Assembly (NCBI GenBank): GCA_024742485.1
Contig: JANSYK010000002.1
Span: 1,178,001 to 1,242,000, forward strand
Reading direction: 5' to 3'
DNA from: Alphaproteobacteria bacterium
GTDB taxonomy: Bacteria > Pseudomonadota > Alphaproteobacteria > Rhizobiales > Rhizobiaceae
Length of the DNA stretch: 64,000 nucleotides
A program made the translations under genes and the position numbers. The notes under the pieces were generated by a model, which did not search any database, was not told where the DNA came from, and worked only from the letters and a program-made list of their open reading frames with translations. The number at the start of each line of letters is the position of its first letter. The stretch's first letter is position 1. Positions 24,920-36,156 of this stretch are shown piece by piece.

Positions 24920-25345
24920 TTTTTGGTTCCTGACTGTTTGAGCTTGCATGTTTGTCCCTAATTCTCATGGTCGCGCGACAGGTTGTCAACGCGTCCGGGT
25001 TGCAACGGCGGCCAGTGAAGGGCGTAAATTTGGCTATGTTGAGACACGTGGGTGCGAGACGCCGCGACATCCCCGCCAGCCATGGCGTCATGGTCAGTCG
25101 GGTAAACAACTCAGAGATCCGTGCGAATGGCGGTGGTTGATCCTCGGTGGGATGCATCTTGGTTTCGCAGAAACCGTGGGTTGACAAGTCCGATGCCGGC
25201 CAGGTTGGACCGGGCAATCCAACGTAACGGGCCTCTAATTGTGGTCTCCGTATTTTCGCCTGTTTTGCCAGGTAGCTTTCCTTTGGCGCCGATGATTGTT
25301 CCGTTTCGTCGGGGATCAACCCAGGCATGAAGACATCGGAGTGTC
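24920..25345. other. Gene-free stretch upstream of the BLUF gene
   Basis: About 425 bases between the cysteine-rich protein and the BLUF gene. Short open frames occur on both strands, but none has both a ribosome site and protein-like composition. I see no repeat copy or terminator here. Confidence 0.45.
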
Positions 25346-25825
25346 ATGAGCCCCTTCAATAACATCGTGACCGGCAGCCGATTGAAGACAATCGCCTATA
25401 CAAGCGATTGCCTGATATCTGAAATGACGGTCGAGCCGGCACTGTGTGAAATCGCCCTTCAATCGATCGGATACAATGAGCTGTCCGGAATCAACGCCGT
25501 TCTGTTTTATGATCAGCATCGTTTCTATCAGCTGATAGAAGGTCCAGATCATGCCGTCAGACATCTCTACAAGAAAATCGAGGCTGACACGCGCCACCGC
25601 AAGCTGCGCATTCTGCTTGATGAGCAGACAAGCAGTCCGGGACTGAACGGCGTAACGATGAAGACTTACATGATCGATCACCGGTCGGTTCTGGAAGATC
25701 CGTCCTACGCTCGCATCAAGACGGATTTCAAGGAAGTCTGTTCCGGCGATGTTGTGCAGGGACGCACGATTATGGATTTCACCAGGACCATGATGACCGC
25801 ATTTGACCGTTACCAGCTTGTGTAG
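25346..25825 (+). CDS. BLUF-domain blue-light photoreceptor (short form)
   Basis: A 159-residue protein formed almost entirely by one BLUF domain, which binds FAD non-covalently and senses blue light through a Tyr-Gln-flavin hydrogen-bond switch. Tyr18 (IAYTS), Asn44 (YNELSGINAVLFY) and Gln62 (FYQLIEG) match the essential Tyr, Asn and Gln. IEADTRHRKLRIL is the typical DxRH strand. The usual W.M strand is replaced by MKTYMI. There is no output domain, so it should act through protein contacts, as in PixD/BlrB-type short proteins. It stands alone and converges on a sulfotransferase-like gene. Confidence 0.85.
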   Translation: MSPFNNIVTGSRLKTIAYTSDCLISEMTVEPALCEIALQSIGYNELSGINAVLFYDQHRFYQLIEGPDHAVRHLYKKIEADTRHRKLRILLDEQTSSPGLNGVTMKTYMIDHRSVLEDPSYARIKTDFKEVCSGDVVQGRTIMDFTRTMMTAFDRYQLV

Positions 25826-25870
25826 CTGAGCAGCTCGAAACACCTGCAATTGCCGATTCGCCGATATTGC

Positions 25871-26482
25871 TCAAGAGGGATAGCCAAACGCATCGAAATC
25901 GTCGCGGTAATATTCGAAGATCAGCTCTCGTGCTCCGGGGCTGTAATGTTGCCTGGAATCGGGACGTGTTGTCGAAACATTGTGTTGCTGTAGCGCACGG
26001 TCGAAACCGTGTTTTTTCGAAAATCGTGACCAGTCGAATGCCAGGCTTTCGAACCGCAGCAAGTCATCGGCCAGATTTTGACCGGTCTCGTCGCAAAGCC
26101 AGCGGCATTGGGAAATGAACCAGATCAACGTGTCGTCAACCATGTTGAGCGGTTCGTATCGAACACCCGTCTCATCGAAAAAGGCGCGGGTACGAAACAG
26201 GCCATCGCGATAGGTGGCAATGACCCAATCGTCAAATGGGTAATCCAGAATGGCAAGATGCGGATTTTTTTCACCGGCTTCATATCGCCCTCTGCGATAA
26301 TGATACTCGGAAAACACACGGTCATACGGATTGCGGATGACAGCGAAGATTGGGGATGCGTGCCCATGGCTCGCCACCCAGCGCGCCGCCGGCTGGTGCC
26401 CCGCCACTGTGATATGATCTGCTGCCGAGGCGATGATGCTTGTTCCGGCATTCTTGTTGATATGGACGAAAACGGGCTTCAC
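25871..26482 (-). CDS. Sulfotransferase-family protein
   Basis: A 203-residue protein with both PAPS-binding signatures of the sulfotransferase family: FVHINKNAGTSI at the N-terminus (5'-phosphosulfate loop) and AVIRNPYDRVFSEYHY (3'-phosphate strand and helix). It resembles the compact sulfotransferase family 2 proteins that modify carbohydrates or surface polymers. No signal peptide or membrane segment is evident. Together with the next two genes it suggests a small set of surface-glycan modification functions acquired as accessory DNA. Confidence 0.75.
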   Translation of the reverse strand: MKPVFVHINKNAGTSIIASAADHITVAGHQPAARWVASHGHASPIFAVIRNPYDRVFSEYHYRRGRYEAGEKNPHLAILDYPFDDWVIATYRDGLFRTRAFFDETGVRYEPLNMVDDTLIWFISQCRWLCDETGQNLADDLLRFESLAFDWSRFSKKHGFDRALQQHNVSTTRPDSRQHYSPGARELIFEYYRDDFDAFGYPS

Positions 26483-26689
26483 GGTACACCGGCCCCTGCC
26501 AGTTCACGCCTTGCGCCGGCGCGGCTGTTTTGGACTGTCGCGATCGGAATGATAGGCACAGCGCGCCCCTTGAAGACAATTACCGAAACGGTTCCGCGCA
26601 GGCAGGTGCCGGCACGGACCGGCTTTCATAACGCCTTATTGTCTGTTAATCCAAGTGGGCAGGTTCCTTGCAGCTGAATACAGGTCGAT

Positions 26690-27355
26690 TTGCCCGTCTA
26701 CAAAAAGCACCGACTGATCCACATTCACATCCCCAAAACCGGCGGAACAGCCATTGAAGGACAATTCGAGGCACTCGGCGATCTGACCTGGGGGCCCGAA
26801 TGCTGGATTGGTGTGGAACGAAGAGACGGGCGCTGGTACGAATTTCAGCACCTGTCGATGACCGAACTGCAGACCTTGTCGAACGCGCGCTATGCGGATT
26901 TCGATTCCTTTGCCGTTGTCCGGAACCCTTACCGCAGGCTCCTGTCGGATTATGCCTGGCGCCGACGGATTCGGAAGGCCTATCCGAATGCTGCCATACC
27001 GGCATTCGATTCCTTTGAGGCGTTCATCCAGTCCATTCCCAGGGACATCAACACCAGTTGGCGTGATTATATGAACAATGCCGATCAGGCGGATGCGAAC
27101 TTCCTGATTCATGTCCGACCTCAATATCAGTATGTCTCGAATCACGATCGGCTGGAGGGGGTCACGCACATTCTGAAGTTCGAATGTCTGAAAGAGGACC
27201 TCCAGAGATTGTTCGCCGGCCGCAATATTGAGACATCAAACTTCAGAAACGGCACGGAATTGGACATTACCCATCACTACACCCGGCATCAGTTGGATAT
27301 CGTCAATGAGTTATATGAGCGGGATTTCAGCGCCTTCTCCTACAAGATGATCTGA
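26690..27355 (+). CDS. Sulfotransferase-family protein
   Basis: A 221-residue protein. LIHIHIPKTGGTAIEGQF near the N-terminus is the classic IPKTGGT PAPS loop, and FAVVRNPYRRLLSDYAWRR is the 3'-phosphate motif, so this is a complete small sulfotransferase. The start is probably TTG at 26690 with no good ribosome site; the family motif begins soon after, leaving little room for another start. It is divergent from the other sulfotransferase-like gene (207 bases between) and reads towards the glycosyltransferase-like gene. Confidence 0.8.
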   Translation: MPVYKKHRLIHIHIPKTGGTAIEGQFEALGDLTWGPECWIGVERRDGRWYEFQHLSMTELQTLSNARYADFDSFAVVRNPYRRLLSDYAWRRRIRKAYPNAAIPAFDSFEAFIQSIPRDINTSWRDYMNNADQADANFLIHVRPQYQYVSNHDRLEGVTHILKFECLKEDLQRLFAGRNIETSNFRNGTELDITHHYTRHQLDIVNELYERDFSAFSYKMI

Positions 27356-27526
27356 GTTACACCGGGTCGAGTTCCACCCATGGCCCCACCTGTCTTGTTG
27401 GCCCGCACTATCTCAACATTCTTTATGGACCGTCAGGACGATGTGTCTGGAAAGAATTGTCTTGATCGCGTTCATGGCCGATTGCATGTTGACGAGCCGG
27501 CAATTCAGACGGTCGGAAATGAGTTC

Positions 27527-28321
27527 ATGAAAAAAATCGCCATCCTTGTCATCGCCGCGATCAATAAACCTGTCTATGTCCATTACATCAAAAGCTATTG
27601 GACAGCGGTGATCCGCCACACCAATGCGCAAAAGCCGAACATCGATGTCTATCTGCTGCTCGAAAACGGGATGGCGATGGAGGTATTCAAGGACATTGCC
27701 GACAATGTGATCATGGATGAGAACTCCGATTTGGATGCACTTTGTGATCCGGAGTTTCAGACGCCACTCATCCCGGGAATACTCAGCAAGACGATTTTTG
27801 CCCTCGAGGTGCTGCACGACCGGTATGATGTTTTCTTCAGAACCAATCTGAGCAGCATGATCAAGATCTCGGCCTTCGAGGAGTTTGTCGAATCGCGTGA
27901 GTCGATCTGTTATTCCGGTGCCTGGACCTGGACGGACAGTCTGAGAAAGGATCTCGTTCATCACGGCAAAATTGGACCGGAAAAGAGCATCAAGAGCCTC
28001 GAGGAGCTGGATGACTATGAGGGCAACACATTTGTCTCCGGCGCCGGCTATTTCCTGAATTCAGACGAGGCCCGCAGTTTGGTGGAGAAAAGGGACCGCA
28101 TCCGCTACGACATTGCCGATGATGTGTCAGTCGGCCTGATGCTCAGGAGGCATGAACAGCTGGATCGGTTTTCGGCCATTGTCACACATGATAAACCACC
28201 GGACGACATCGTCGCCACGATCCGGAGCCCTGAGGCCTGCCACATCAGACTTGAATATTTCCCGCCGCGGCTCGCACGCGCAGTCTGGTATGAACTGCGC
28301 GACGATCCGGTGTGGCGGTAG
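27527..28321 (+). CDS. Putative glycosyltransferase, fringe/GT31-like
   Basis: A 264-residue protein starting at the ATG at 27527 (KKIAILVIAAINKPVYVHY). Seen features are YDVFFRTNLSSM around the middle, TFVSGAGYFLNS, and DIADDVSVGLML, an arrangement that resembles the acceptor-site and DDxxxG motifs of fringe/beta-1,3-galactosyltransferase-like enzymes. No classical DxD is obvious in the first half. The assignment is by motif resemblance only. It follows the sulfotransferase-like gene in the same direction, which fits decoration of a surface polysaccharide. Confidence 0.5.
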   Translation: MKKIAILVIAAINKPVYVHYIKSYWTAVIRHTNAQKPNIDVYLLLENGMAMEVFKDIADNVIMDENSDLDALCDPEFQTPLIPGILSKTIFALEVLHDRYDVFFRTNLSSMIKISAFEEFVESRESICYSGAWTWTDSLRKDLVHHGKIGPEKSIKSLEELDDYEGNTFVSGAGYFLNSDEARSLVEKRDRIRYDIADDVSVGLMLRRHEQLDRFSAIVTHDKPPDDIVATIRSPEACHIRLEYFPPRLARAVWYELRDDPVWR

Positions 28322-28373
28322 GGAACAAAGCCGCCAGGTTGCCGACTATCGATCGCTTACATTGCCGAATAAA

Positions 28374-28448
<75 letters not shown>

Positions 28449-28694
28449 CTGTCATTTGGCCGATCGGTTGATATACAACCCGACATGTGCATTTGGGCAG
28501 CACACCTTGATCTCGCGCAAAAGACGCGGAGCCTATTGCCATAGACTCGTGCCCAGCGCAAGGACCAATGCGGATCGGTCGGAGGCTTTTTGGCGGGGGC
28601 GGTTCGCCCGGCCGCCCGGCCTTTCCGTCCTTGCCCCAATTACGCCACGCAATTGCCCTTTGCCACTGGCTGGCGAATACGGTATGTCGGCGTG

Positions 28695-28880
28695 ATGGGA
28701 CAAGGCAGCGACAGCGCCAAGGACAAGACCCCGGCCGAGATCCGAAAGGCGCGGCTGGCGGAGCAGTTGCGCGCCAATCTTCAGCGCCGCAAGCAGCAGG
28801 TTCGCGCCCGCCGCGGTGGCGCCATGGATGAGACGGCCGGTCTGCCCGCGTCGACCGGGGAAAACGCAAAAGGTAACTGA
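28695..28880 (+). CDS. Small conserved protein upstream of murA
   Basis: A 61-residue, highly charged protein. [18 protein letters not shown] followed by [11 protein letters not shown] is an Arg/Lys-rich helix of a kind coded just upstream of murA in many alphaproteobacteria. It ends 2 bases before the murA ATG, so translation is probably coupled. No function is known. The start at the ATG at 28695 lacks a strong ribosome site, but upstream residues would be Pro/Arg-rich and unlike a protein. Confidence 0.65.
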   Translation: MGQGSDSAKDKTPAEIRKARLAEQLRANLQRRKQQVRARRGGAMDETAGLPASTGENAKGN

Positions 28881-28882
28881 CC

Positions 28883-30172
28883 ATGGATCGTATCAGAATT
28901 GTCGGCGGCAACCCGCTCAATGGCGTGATTCCGATATCCGGTGCCAAGAATGCGGCCCTGCCGCTGATGATCGCATCGTTGCTGACCGACGATACGCTGA
29001 CGCTGGAAAATGTGCCGCGCCTCGCCGATGTCGAACAATTGATCCGTATTCTGGGCAATCACGGTGTCGACTACTCCGTCAATGGCCGGCGCGAAAGGCA
29101 GGGCGAGGGCTATTCGCGGACCATTCATTTTACCGCCCGGCACATCGTTGACACCACGGCGCCCTATGAGCTGGTGTCCAAGATGCGGGCCAGCTTCTGG
29201 GTCATTGGGCCGCTGATTGCCCGCATGGGCGAAGCGCGGGTGTCGCTGCCGGGCGGCTGCGCCATCGGCACGCGGCCAGTCGATCTTTTCATCGACGGTT
29301 TGAAGGCGCTGGGCGTCGAAATCGAGATCGAGGGCGGCTATGTGAACGCGCGCGCCCCGAACGGAATCCAGGCCGGGGCCTATGAGTTTCCGAAAGTCTC
29401 CGTCGGCGCCACCCATGTGCTGATGATGGCGGCTTCGCTCGCCAACGGCACTGTTGAGATCCGCAATGCCGCCCGGGAGCCCGAAGTCACCAATCTGGCC
29501 GACTGCCTGAATGCCATGGGTGCGCGAATTTCCGGCGCCGGGACCTCAACCATCATCATCGAGGGCGTCAGTGCCCTTTCCGGCGCCCGCCACCGGGTAT
29601 TGCCGGATCGCATAGAAACCGGAACCTATGCCATGGCGGTGGCGATGGCCGGCGGAGACGTCACGCTGGAAGACACCAATGCCAATCTGCTGGATTCCGC
29701 GCTCGACAGTCTGAGAGCGGCCGGTGCGGACATCACGCCCACAAATTCCGGTCTCCATGTGCGCCGCAATGGAGCCGGACTTGACCCGGTGGATGTGGCG
29801 ACGGATCCGTTCCCTGGCTTCCCGACTGATCTGCAGGCGCAATTCATGGCCCTGATGACCCGGGCGCGCGGCACGTCCAAAATCACCGAGACGATTTTCG
29901 AGAACCGCTTCATGCATGTGCAGGAGTTGGCCCGCCTCGGCGCCGATATTGCGCTGTCTGGCCAGACGGCCACGGTCAAGGGTGTCGAGACCCTCAACGG
30001 CGCGCAGGTGATGGCGACCGATCTGAGAGCATCGGTATCGCTGGTGATTGCGGGTCTCGCCGCGGAAGGCGAAACGGTTGTCAACCGGGTCTACCATCTT
30101 GATCGCGGCTTCGAGCGGCTGGAGGAAAAGCTCACCCGTTGCGGCGCCGTGGTGGAACGAATCAGCGGCTAG
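28883..30172 (+). CDS. murA: UDP-N-acetylglucosamine 1-carboxyvinyltransferase MurA
   Basis: A 429-residue EPSP-synthase-fold enzyme that transfers enolpyruvate from PEP to UDP-GlcNAc, the first committed step of peptidoglycan synthesis in the cytoplasm. The N-terminal [20 protein letters not shown] is highly typical. The catalytic loop carries Cys126 in [13 protein letters not shown], the fosfomycin-sensitive form. The C-terminal [17 protein letters not shown] is also conserved. Opens the murA, DUF2948, hisD, UPF0262, LMW-PTP, infA, maf, yacG block. Confidence 0.97.
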   Translation: MDRIRIVGGNPLNGVIPISGAKNAALPLMIASLLTDDTLTLENVPRLADVEQLIRILGNHGVDYSVNGRRERQGEGYSRTIHFTARHIVDTTAPYELVSKMRASFWVIGPLIARMGEARVSLPGGCAIGTRPVDLFIDGLKALGVEIEIEGGYVNARAPNGIQAGAYEFPKVSVGATHVLMMAASLANGTVEIRNAAREPEVTNLADCLNAMGARISGAGTSTIIIEGVSALSGARHRVLPDRIETGTYAMAVAMAGGDVTLEDTNANLLDSALDSLRAAGADITPTNSGLHVRRNGAGLDPVDVATDPFPGFPTDLQAQFMALMTRARGTSKITETIFENRFMHVQELARLGADIALSGQTATVKGVETLNGAQVMATDLRASVSLVIAGLAAEGETVVNRVYHLDRGFERLEEKLTRCGAVVERISG

Positions 30173-30310
30173 TTCCGGAATGCCGCCGCGATAAGCACAG
30201 CTGTTTCGGCTCCGGCAATTGCGCCAGCCATCGCAAATCACTATCTACAACGCGACCGGCCTTCATGCGAAGGCCATGCTCCGCTCCGACCGACAATACA
30301 AAGGCCTCGC

Positions 30311-30757
30311 ATGAAGATCCTCAAACTGATGGCAATGGACAAGGAAGATTTGTCCATCGTATCCGCCTATTTTCAGGATGCCGTGTTCAAGACCAGCGAT
30401 CTTGATTATCGCGCCGGCGAGATGCGGTTTTTTCTTGTTGGCAATCGATTTGCCTGGGAAGAAGCAAATGGCAAACGCCGCAAAACCTTTCAACGACGTC
30501 GCTCGGCATTGCATTTCAACCGCGTGAGCAATGTGCGTTCGCGCGGCTTCAGCCGTCGCGGCGGCGATGAGGTCCTGTCACTGCTGACGATCAATTTTGT
30601 CCCGGGTCCGGAAGCGCCTGCCGGCACGATCGAGTTGGTCTTTTCTGCCGATGCCGCCATCGAGTTGACGGTTGAATGTATCGAGGCGCAGATGAGCGAT
30701 CTGGGCGCGGCCTGGGAGACGGACTTCCGTCCGCACCATCCGCTGTCCGATGTCTGA
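30311..30757 (+). CDS. DUF2948 family protein
   Basis: A 148-residue protein of the alphaproteobacterial DUF2948 family. The start LKLMAMDKEDLSIVSAYFQD and the central RRRSALHFNRVSNVRSRGF are its hallmarks. Function is unknown; it is almost always found between murA and hisD, as here, ending 30 bases before hisD. Confidence 0.9.
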   Translation: MKILKLMAMDKEDLSIVSAYFQDAVFKTSDLDYRAGEMRFFLVGNRFAWEEANGKRRKTFQRRRSALHFNRVSNVRSRGFSRRGGDEVLSLLTINFVPGPEAPAGTIELVFSADAAIELTVECIEAQMSDLGAAWETDFRPHHPLSDV

Positions 30758-30787
30758 CAAATTCGTACCAGATCAGGGGGATGCCTC

Positions 30788-32080
<1,293 letters not shown>

Positions 32081-32156
32081 TTTGCCGATTAAAAGCGCCA
32101 CCATCGGGTGGCACCGATGATACAGGCTGGCGCAGGAGCGAAGGAAACGCCTTGTC

Positions 32157-32633
32157 ATGTCGCATGACGATGCATTCAGACTGTCGGACGTGTCGCTCGA
32201 TGAATCCATCGGACGCTCGACGCCGGACGTCGAGCATGAGCGTGCTGTCGCCATTTTCGATCTTATCGAGGAAAACAGCTTTGCCCCCGTCGGCCACGAT
32301 GGCGGTCCCTACAAGCTGAAATTGTCGCTCGTGGATGCAAAACTCGTCTTTACCGTCACGCTGGAAGATGATTCTGACGTCGCCACCCATATTCTGTCGC
32401 TGACGCCCTTCCGGCGAATCGTCAAGGACTACTTCATGATCTGCGAGAGCTACTATGATGCGATCCGCAGCTCCACACCAAGTCAGATCGAGGCCATCGA
32501 CATGGGTCGGCGGGGCATTCACAATGAAGGGTCGCAGACCCTGATGGATCGGCTGGCGGGCAAGATCACCATCGATTTCAGCACGGCCCGCCGGCTGTTC
32601 ACCCTCGTTTGTGTCCTCCACTGGCGCGGCTGA
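32157..32633 (+). CDS. UPF0262 family protein
   Basis: A 158-residue protein of the UPF0262 family, recognised by [39 protein letters not shown] and [16 protein letters not shown]. Function is unknown. Found next to hisD in most alphaproteobacteria. Its 3' end overlaps the next reading frame by about 25 bases if that gene uses its earliest start. Confidence 0.92.
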   Translation: MSHDDAFRLSDVSLDESIGRSTPDVEHERAVAIFDLIEENSFAPVGHDGGPYKLKLSLVDAKLVFTVTLEDDSDVATHILSLTPFRRIVKDYFMICESYYDAIRSSTPSQIEAIDMGRRGIHNEGSQTLMDRLAGKITIDFSTARRLFTLVCVLHWRG

Positions 32634-33115
32634 ACTTGACCGTTGGCCCAACCCCTACCGATCGATTTCCGTCGCCTGATGGCGACGACTACAAACCGGC
32701 CGTGCCGTCATCCGTACTGTTTTTGTGCGGGCTGAATGCCATTCGATCGCCGATGGCAGAATTGCTGGCCCGGCGCCACCTTCCCGAAGGAACCTATATA
32801 GCCTCGGCCGGTGTCCGGCAGGGAGAAAGGGACCCGTTCGTCGACGCGGTTCTGGCGGAGGTGGGTCTTGATCTCGATCGTCGACAGCCACAGACCCTGG
32901 ATGATCTGGAGGACGACTATTTCGATCTCATCATCACATTGGCGCCGGAGGCCCACCACCGCGCCCTGGAGATGACGCGTTCGAGCGCCGTCGATGTGGT
33001 CTACTGGCCGACACCGGATCCGGCCGGCGCCATTGGCACACGGGATCGCATTCTCGATGCCTATCGGGGCGTGCGCGAACATCTGGAGATGATGTTGAAG
33101 AAGCGTTTCGGCTAG
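32609..33115 (+). CDS. Low-molecular-weight phosphotyrosine phosphatase-like protein
   Basis: A protein of up to 168 residues. [20 protein letters not shown] holds the C-x5-R-S phosphate-binding loop (Cys40, Arg46) of LMW protein-tyrosine phosphatases and arsenate-reductase-like proteins. WPTPDPAG near the C-terminus supplies the general-acid Asp. The start is uncertain: TTG at 32609 or 32636, both inside or at the end of the UPF0262 gene; the conserved domain begins around residue 33. The usual neighbour of infA in this order. Confidence 0.85.
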   Translation: MCPPLARLNLTVGPTPTDRFPSPDGDDYKPAVPSSVLFLCGLNAIRSPMAELLARRHLPEGTYIASAGVRQGERDPFVDAVLAEVGLDLDRRQPQTLDDLEDDYFDLIITLAPEAHHRALEMTRSSAVDVVYWPTPDPAGAIGTRDRILDAYRGVREHLEMMLKKRFG

Positions 33116-33250
33116 GACCAGCGTCGCCGTCAGTCCTTATCCGGCCGGTTGCGGATAATTCGGTTCACAAAGCCGAAGCGATTGTGTAGTTTCCCGCGCG
33201 AACGGGGGTTCGGAGCCGCATCCCCACCAAAACAGGATGAATTTGACCAT

Positions 33251-33469
33251 ATGGCTAAGGAAGAAGTCCTCGAGTTTCCAGGTGTCGTCACGGAACTGCT
33301 GCCCAATGCGACATTCCGTGTGAAGCTGGAAAACGAGCATGAAATCATTGCACACACAGCCGGGCGCATGCGCAAGAACCGCATTCGGGTTCTTGCGGGC
33401 GACAAGGTTCTTGTTGAGATGACGCCCTATGATCTGACAAAGGGCCGGATAACATACCGGTTTAAGTAA
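33251..33469 (+). CDS. infA: Translation initiation factor IF-1
   Basis: A 72-residue S1-fold protein that binds the A site of the 30S subunit during initiation. [19 protein letters not shown] to RITYRFK is nearly the family consensus, with the [11 protein letters not shown] strand. Start fixed at the ATG at 33251 by this N-terminus, although the frame is open upstream. It lies 25 bases before maf. Confidence 0.97.
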   Translation: MAKEEVLEFPGVVTELLPNATFRVKLENEHEIIAHTAGRMRKNRIRVLAGDKVLVEMTPYDLTKGRITYRFK

Positions 33470-33494
33470 GCCGGCCTGCTTCTGCGCAAACGCC

Positions 33495-34118
33495 ATGGTC
33501 CTTCCGCCCAAACTCATTCTGGCATCCGGTTCGCCGCGCCGGGTCGATCTGCTGAATCAGGCTGGAATAGAGCCCGACCACCTGATGCCGATGGAGCTGG
33601 ACGAGACACCCGGCAAATCGGAACATCCACGGACCCTGGCGCGACGCCTTTCGCGTGAGAAGGCCGAAGCGGCGGTCAAGGTGTTGAAGGGCAATCCGGC
33701 ATGGCCCAATCGTTATGTTCTGGCCGCCGATACGGTCGTCGCCATCGGCCGGCGCATTCTTGACAAGGCGGAAATGGCCAATGAGGCGTCAAGCGCGCTG
33801 AACCTGCTTTCGGGGCGCACGCACCGTGTCTATACCGGCATCTGCGTCGTGACGCCGAACAACCGGATACGTCAAAAACTCGTCGAAACCAGAGTCCGCT
33901 TCAAGCGCCTTTCGCGGGTGGAGATCGAAGCCTATCTGGCCTCCGGCCAATGGCGCGGAAAGGCCGGCGGATATGCCATTCAGGGACTGGCAGGCGCCTT
34001 TGTTGCCAAGCTTGTCGGTTCCTACAGCAATGTCGTTGGATTGCCGTTGCAGGAGACCGTCAATCTTCTGACGGGTGAGGGCTATGATGTGCATGCCCAT
34101 TGGCTGGAGCCCGGCTAG
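33495..34118 (+). CDS. maf: Maf-like nucleoside triphosphate pyrophosphatase
   Basis: A 207-residue Maf/YhdE/YceF family protein, which hydrolyses dTTP/UTP or modified nucleotides to monophosphates. [18 protein letters not shown] is the N-terminal signature, with [12 protein letters not shown] and [13 protein letters not shown] carrying the catalytic Asp and the substrate-binding loop. Located between infA and yacG as in related genomes. Confidence 0.93.
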   Translation: MVLPPKLILASGSPRRVDLLNQAGIEPDHLMPMELDETPGKSEHPRTLARRLSREKAEAAVKVLKGNPAWPNRYVLAADTVVAIGRRILDKAEMANEASSALNLLSGRTHRVYTGICVVTPNNRIRQKLVETRVRFKRLSRVEIEAYLASGQWRGKAGGYAIQGLAGAFVAKLVGSYSNVVGLPLQETVNLLTGEGYDVHAHWLEPG

Positions 34119-34129
34119 AGCGAGGCGTG

Positions 34130-34342
34130 ATGACCGAAAAGCCGTTGAGCGCAAACAATGTCGAACCGCTCCGCAAGGCGCGGCCTTGTCCCGAGTGTGG
34201 GCGCCCCTCCGAGCGGACGCTCTATCCATTTTGCTCGAACCGCTGCAAGAACATCGATCTCAACAGGTGGCTGTCAGGATCCTATGCGATTCCCGTGTCG
34301 GAGGATGAGGAAAACCAACGCCCTGCGGAGGATGGAGATTAG
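34130..34342 (+). CDS. yacG: DNA gyrase inhibitor YacG (zinc finger)
   Basis: A 70-residue zinc-binding protein. Cys20, Cys23, Cys35 and Cys39 (CPECGRP and [11 protein letters not shown]) give the C-x2-C-x11-C-x3-C zinc site of YacG, followed by [11 protein letters not shown]. In Escherichia coli YacG binds GyrB and inhibits gyrase. Starts at the ATG at 34130, 11 bases after maf, and ends the conserved block. Confidence 0.93.
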   Translation: MTEKPLSANNVEPLRKARPCPECGRPSERTLYPFCSNRCKNIDLNRWLSGSYAIPVSEDEENQRPAEDGD

Positions 34343-34507
34343 CGCTCAAAAAAAGCGATTGTGACGGGCTTATTCGTCTGGACACAAGTTCCCGACATGG
34401 TATAAACCCGCTCGCCTGACGGGGGTTGCCAACACCCATGCCGAACCGGCTCTGAACGGGATAGACATTGATATGTCTGACTATTTCAGCCGATCAAAAG
34501 GCCGGAT

Positions 34508-34583
<76 letters not shown>

Positions 34584-34617
34584 ATTCTCACCGGTCCGTT
34601 CTGGACACATAGGTGAC

Positions 34618-34743
34618 ACTTTTGACCCGAATGACGTCTTGAGTGGTTCCAGCCTGCGTGTCTCGTCAGCAGGAATCTCAAAAAGCAGCGTTGATTTGAC
34701 CCGTCTTTGCATTGCGGTTGGTATGGACCTGAAAGCGGCATAA
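34618..34743 (+). pseudogene. Probable decayed tyrosine-recombinase (integrase) C-terminal fragment
   Basis: About 40 codons ending at a TAA, 35 bases past the tRNA-Phe 3' end. The translation reads DPNDVLSGSSLRVSSAG, then SVDLTRLCIAVGMDLKAA. This lines up with the SGHSLRVGxAQ...GxDLxxLMxAGGW region of tyrosine recombinases, with His to Ser in the catalytic box and Trp to Met near the end. No start codon or upstream catalytic domain remains. Location beside a tRNA gene supports a relic of an integrated element. The match is by eye, over a short length. Confidence 0.35.
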
Positions 34744-34823
34744 TGCGTCGATATGATGGGACATCCGTCCGCTTTCGGCTGATTCGTTTTGGTTACTCTT
34801 GCGGCGGTGGGGCCACGGCACCC

Positions 34824-34929
34824 TCGACCGTTTCATGTTTTGTTACAAACGTGACAATTGTGCCAGTTGCCGGATTTGTTGGTGCATTCAGTGTTTGGCA
34901 GCGACGCCAAAACCTGAATAGCTCCGGTT
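34824..34929 (+). repeat. Dispersed two-palindrome repeat, copy C
   Basis: A 106-base copy of the same family. It opens with GACCGTTTCATGTTTTGTTACAAACG.. in short form and closes with a 3' hairpin whose arms are TTTGGC and GCCAAA flanked by TTCAG and CTGAA. It lies about 200 bases upstream of the methyltransferase start, with the same orientation. Confidence 0.75.
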
Positions 34930-35136
34930 CACATGATCGTTCCGGCGAGCGAATCGCCGCATGTGCAAATGGTAGTTCTCAAGTCTCCAGGCACCCTGAA
35001 CAGACCCGAATTGGTGCTGTTCAGCCTTAATCAACAGCTAGTACTGGCCTTGGAGGCCTGCACGCTTTTTCCGGTACGTGTTTCGTGGTTCAAAAATATT
35101 GCGAAAGAAATGAAACAAGATATCGGAGTATACATC

Positions 35137-36156
35137 ATGAGACCCGAAGCTGCGTTCAATGGATACGTTGTAACAAATTTTTGTTTTCTTCTGCATGAGG
35201 CACAAATATTTGATTTATTTTCCAACAAGGAAAAAACAATTAGTGAAGCGGGGTTTGTGCGCTTCGTTGAGGGCAAAAATCGGAAAATGCCGTTGCACGC
35301 GAACGAACTGATTGACTTCGGTGTGCGGTTTTCCATTTTCGAACGTCCGGATCAATCGTCCATCAGACTGAGTGACAAGGGAGTCTCCTGGTTGGATAAT
35401 CGGGCTTTTGCCGTGTGGATGATCGGGGGTTACGGTGCCTATCTGAGAAACACCATCATGCACTCGCAAAACGATGATGCCGCCCCCCACAAGAGCATCA
35501 ACGGTGAATATGTTGCGATTGGCTCTCAAATGGCCAACCGGTCCTTCATGAAAGATGTATTTCTGGATCTGCTGGACGAATATCACCCGAAGTGTCTTGT
35601 TGATCTGGGTTGCGGAAGCGGTGCGAGGCTGGTCACGGCGTGTCACAACGATCGCGAATGTTTTGCCTATGGAATCGACATCAACAAGGACGCTGCCGAT
35701 CTGGCCAGTGCCACTATCCGTTCGCATGATCTTCGTGACCGTGTTGAAATTCTCCATGGTGACGCGTTGGAACGGGGCAGCGAACTCGGCCAGAGGATTG
35801 CGCGACCGATCGATGTGGTCATGTCATTCATGTCCATGCATGACATATTCAACATTTATGGACCACGAGAGGCAGCCCGGCGTGTGATCTCCAATTTCAA
35901 CAATCCGCGCTATATCTGGGTGGCCGATACGGTAAAGTCGGAACCGCGCTGCGGCCAGCCATTGCCGATCTTCACCAGCGGATTCGAGTTGGTTCACGCC
36001 TTCCAGAAAATCGATCTCTTTAGCCGTGAAACCTATATCGACGCATTCGAAGATGCCGGGGCACGGCTGGTCCAGCAGTGCTATCTCAATGTGCCCGATA
36101 CCTATGCCATGATTTTCGAGACTACGGATGCCGGATCAGCGAGGTCAATATCATGA
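35137..36156 (+). CDS. SAM-dependent methyltransferase
   Basis: A 339-residue protein. The N-terminal third is a winged-helix-like region (NELIDFGVRFSIFERP) of the kind found in O-methyltransferases and polyketide-type methyltransferases. The second half is the Rossmann methyltransferase domain, with motif I CLVDLGCGSGARL, the acidic YGIDINKD and EILHGDALE. I chose the ATG at 35137 because GGAG lies 9 bases upstream; the frame is open further up to 34933, but that part is not protein-like. It overlaps the cupin gene by 4 bases (ATGA). The substrate is unknown. Confidence 0.8.
   Translation: MRPEAAFNGYVVTNFCFLLHEAQIFDLFSNKEKTISEAGFVRFVEGKNRKMPLHANELIDFGVRFSIFERPDQSSIRLSDKGVSWLDNRAFAVWMIGGYGAYLRNTIMHSQNDDAAPHKSINGEYVAIGSQMANRSFMKDVFLDLLDEYHPKCLVDLGCGSGARLVTACHNDRECFAYGIDINKDAADLASATIRSHDLRDRVEILHGDALERGSELGQRIARPIDVVMSFMSMHDIFNIYGPREAARRVISNFNNPRYIWVADTVKSEPRCGQPLPIFTSGFELVHAFQKIDLFSRETYIDAFEDAGARLVQQCYLNVPDTYAMIFETTDAGSARSIS

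Noticed and set aside
25871-28321. Possible toxin-antitoxin or phage-defence cassette in the accessory patch
   Set aside because: The genes carry PAPS-binding sulfotransferase motifs and a glycosyltransferase-like motif; no nuclease, antitoxin or NTPase signature is present.
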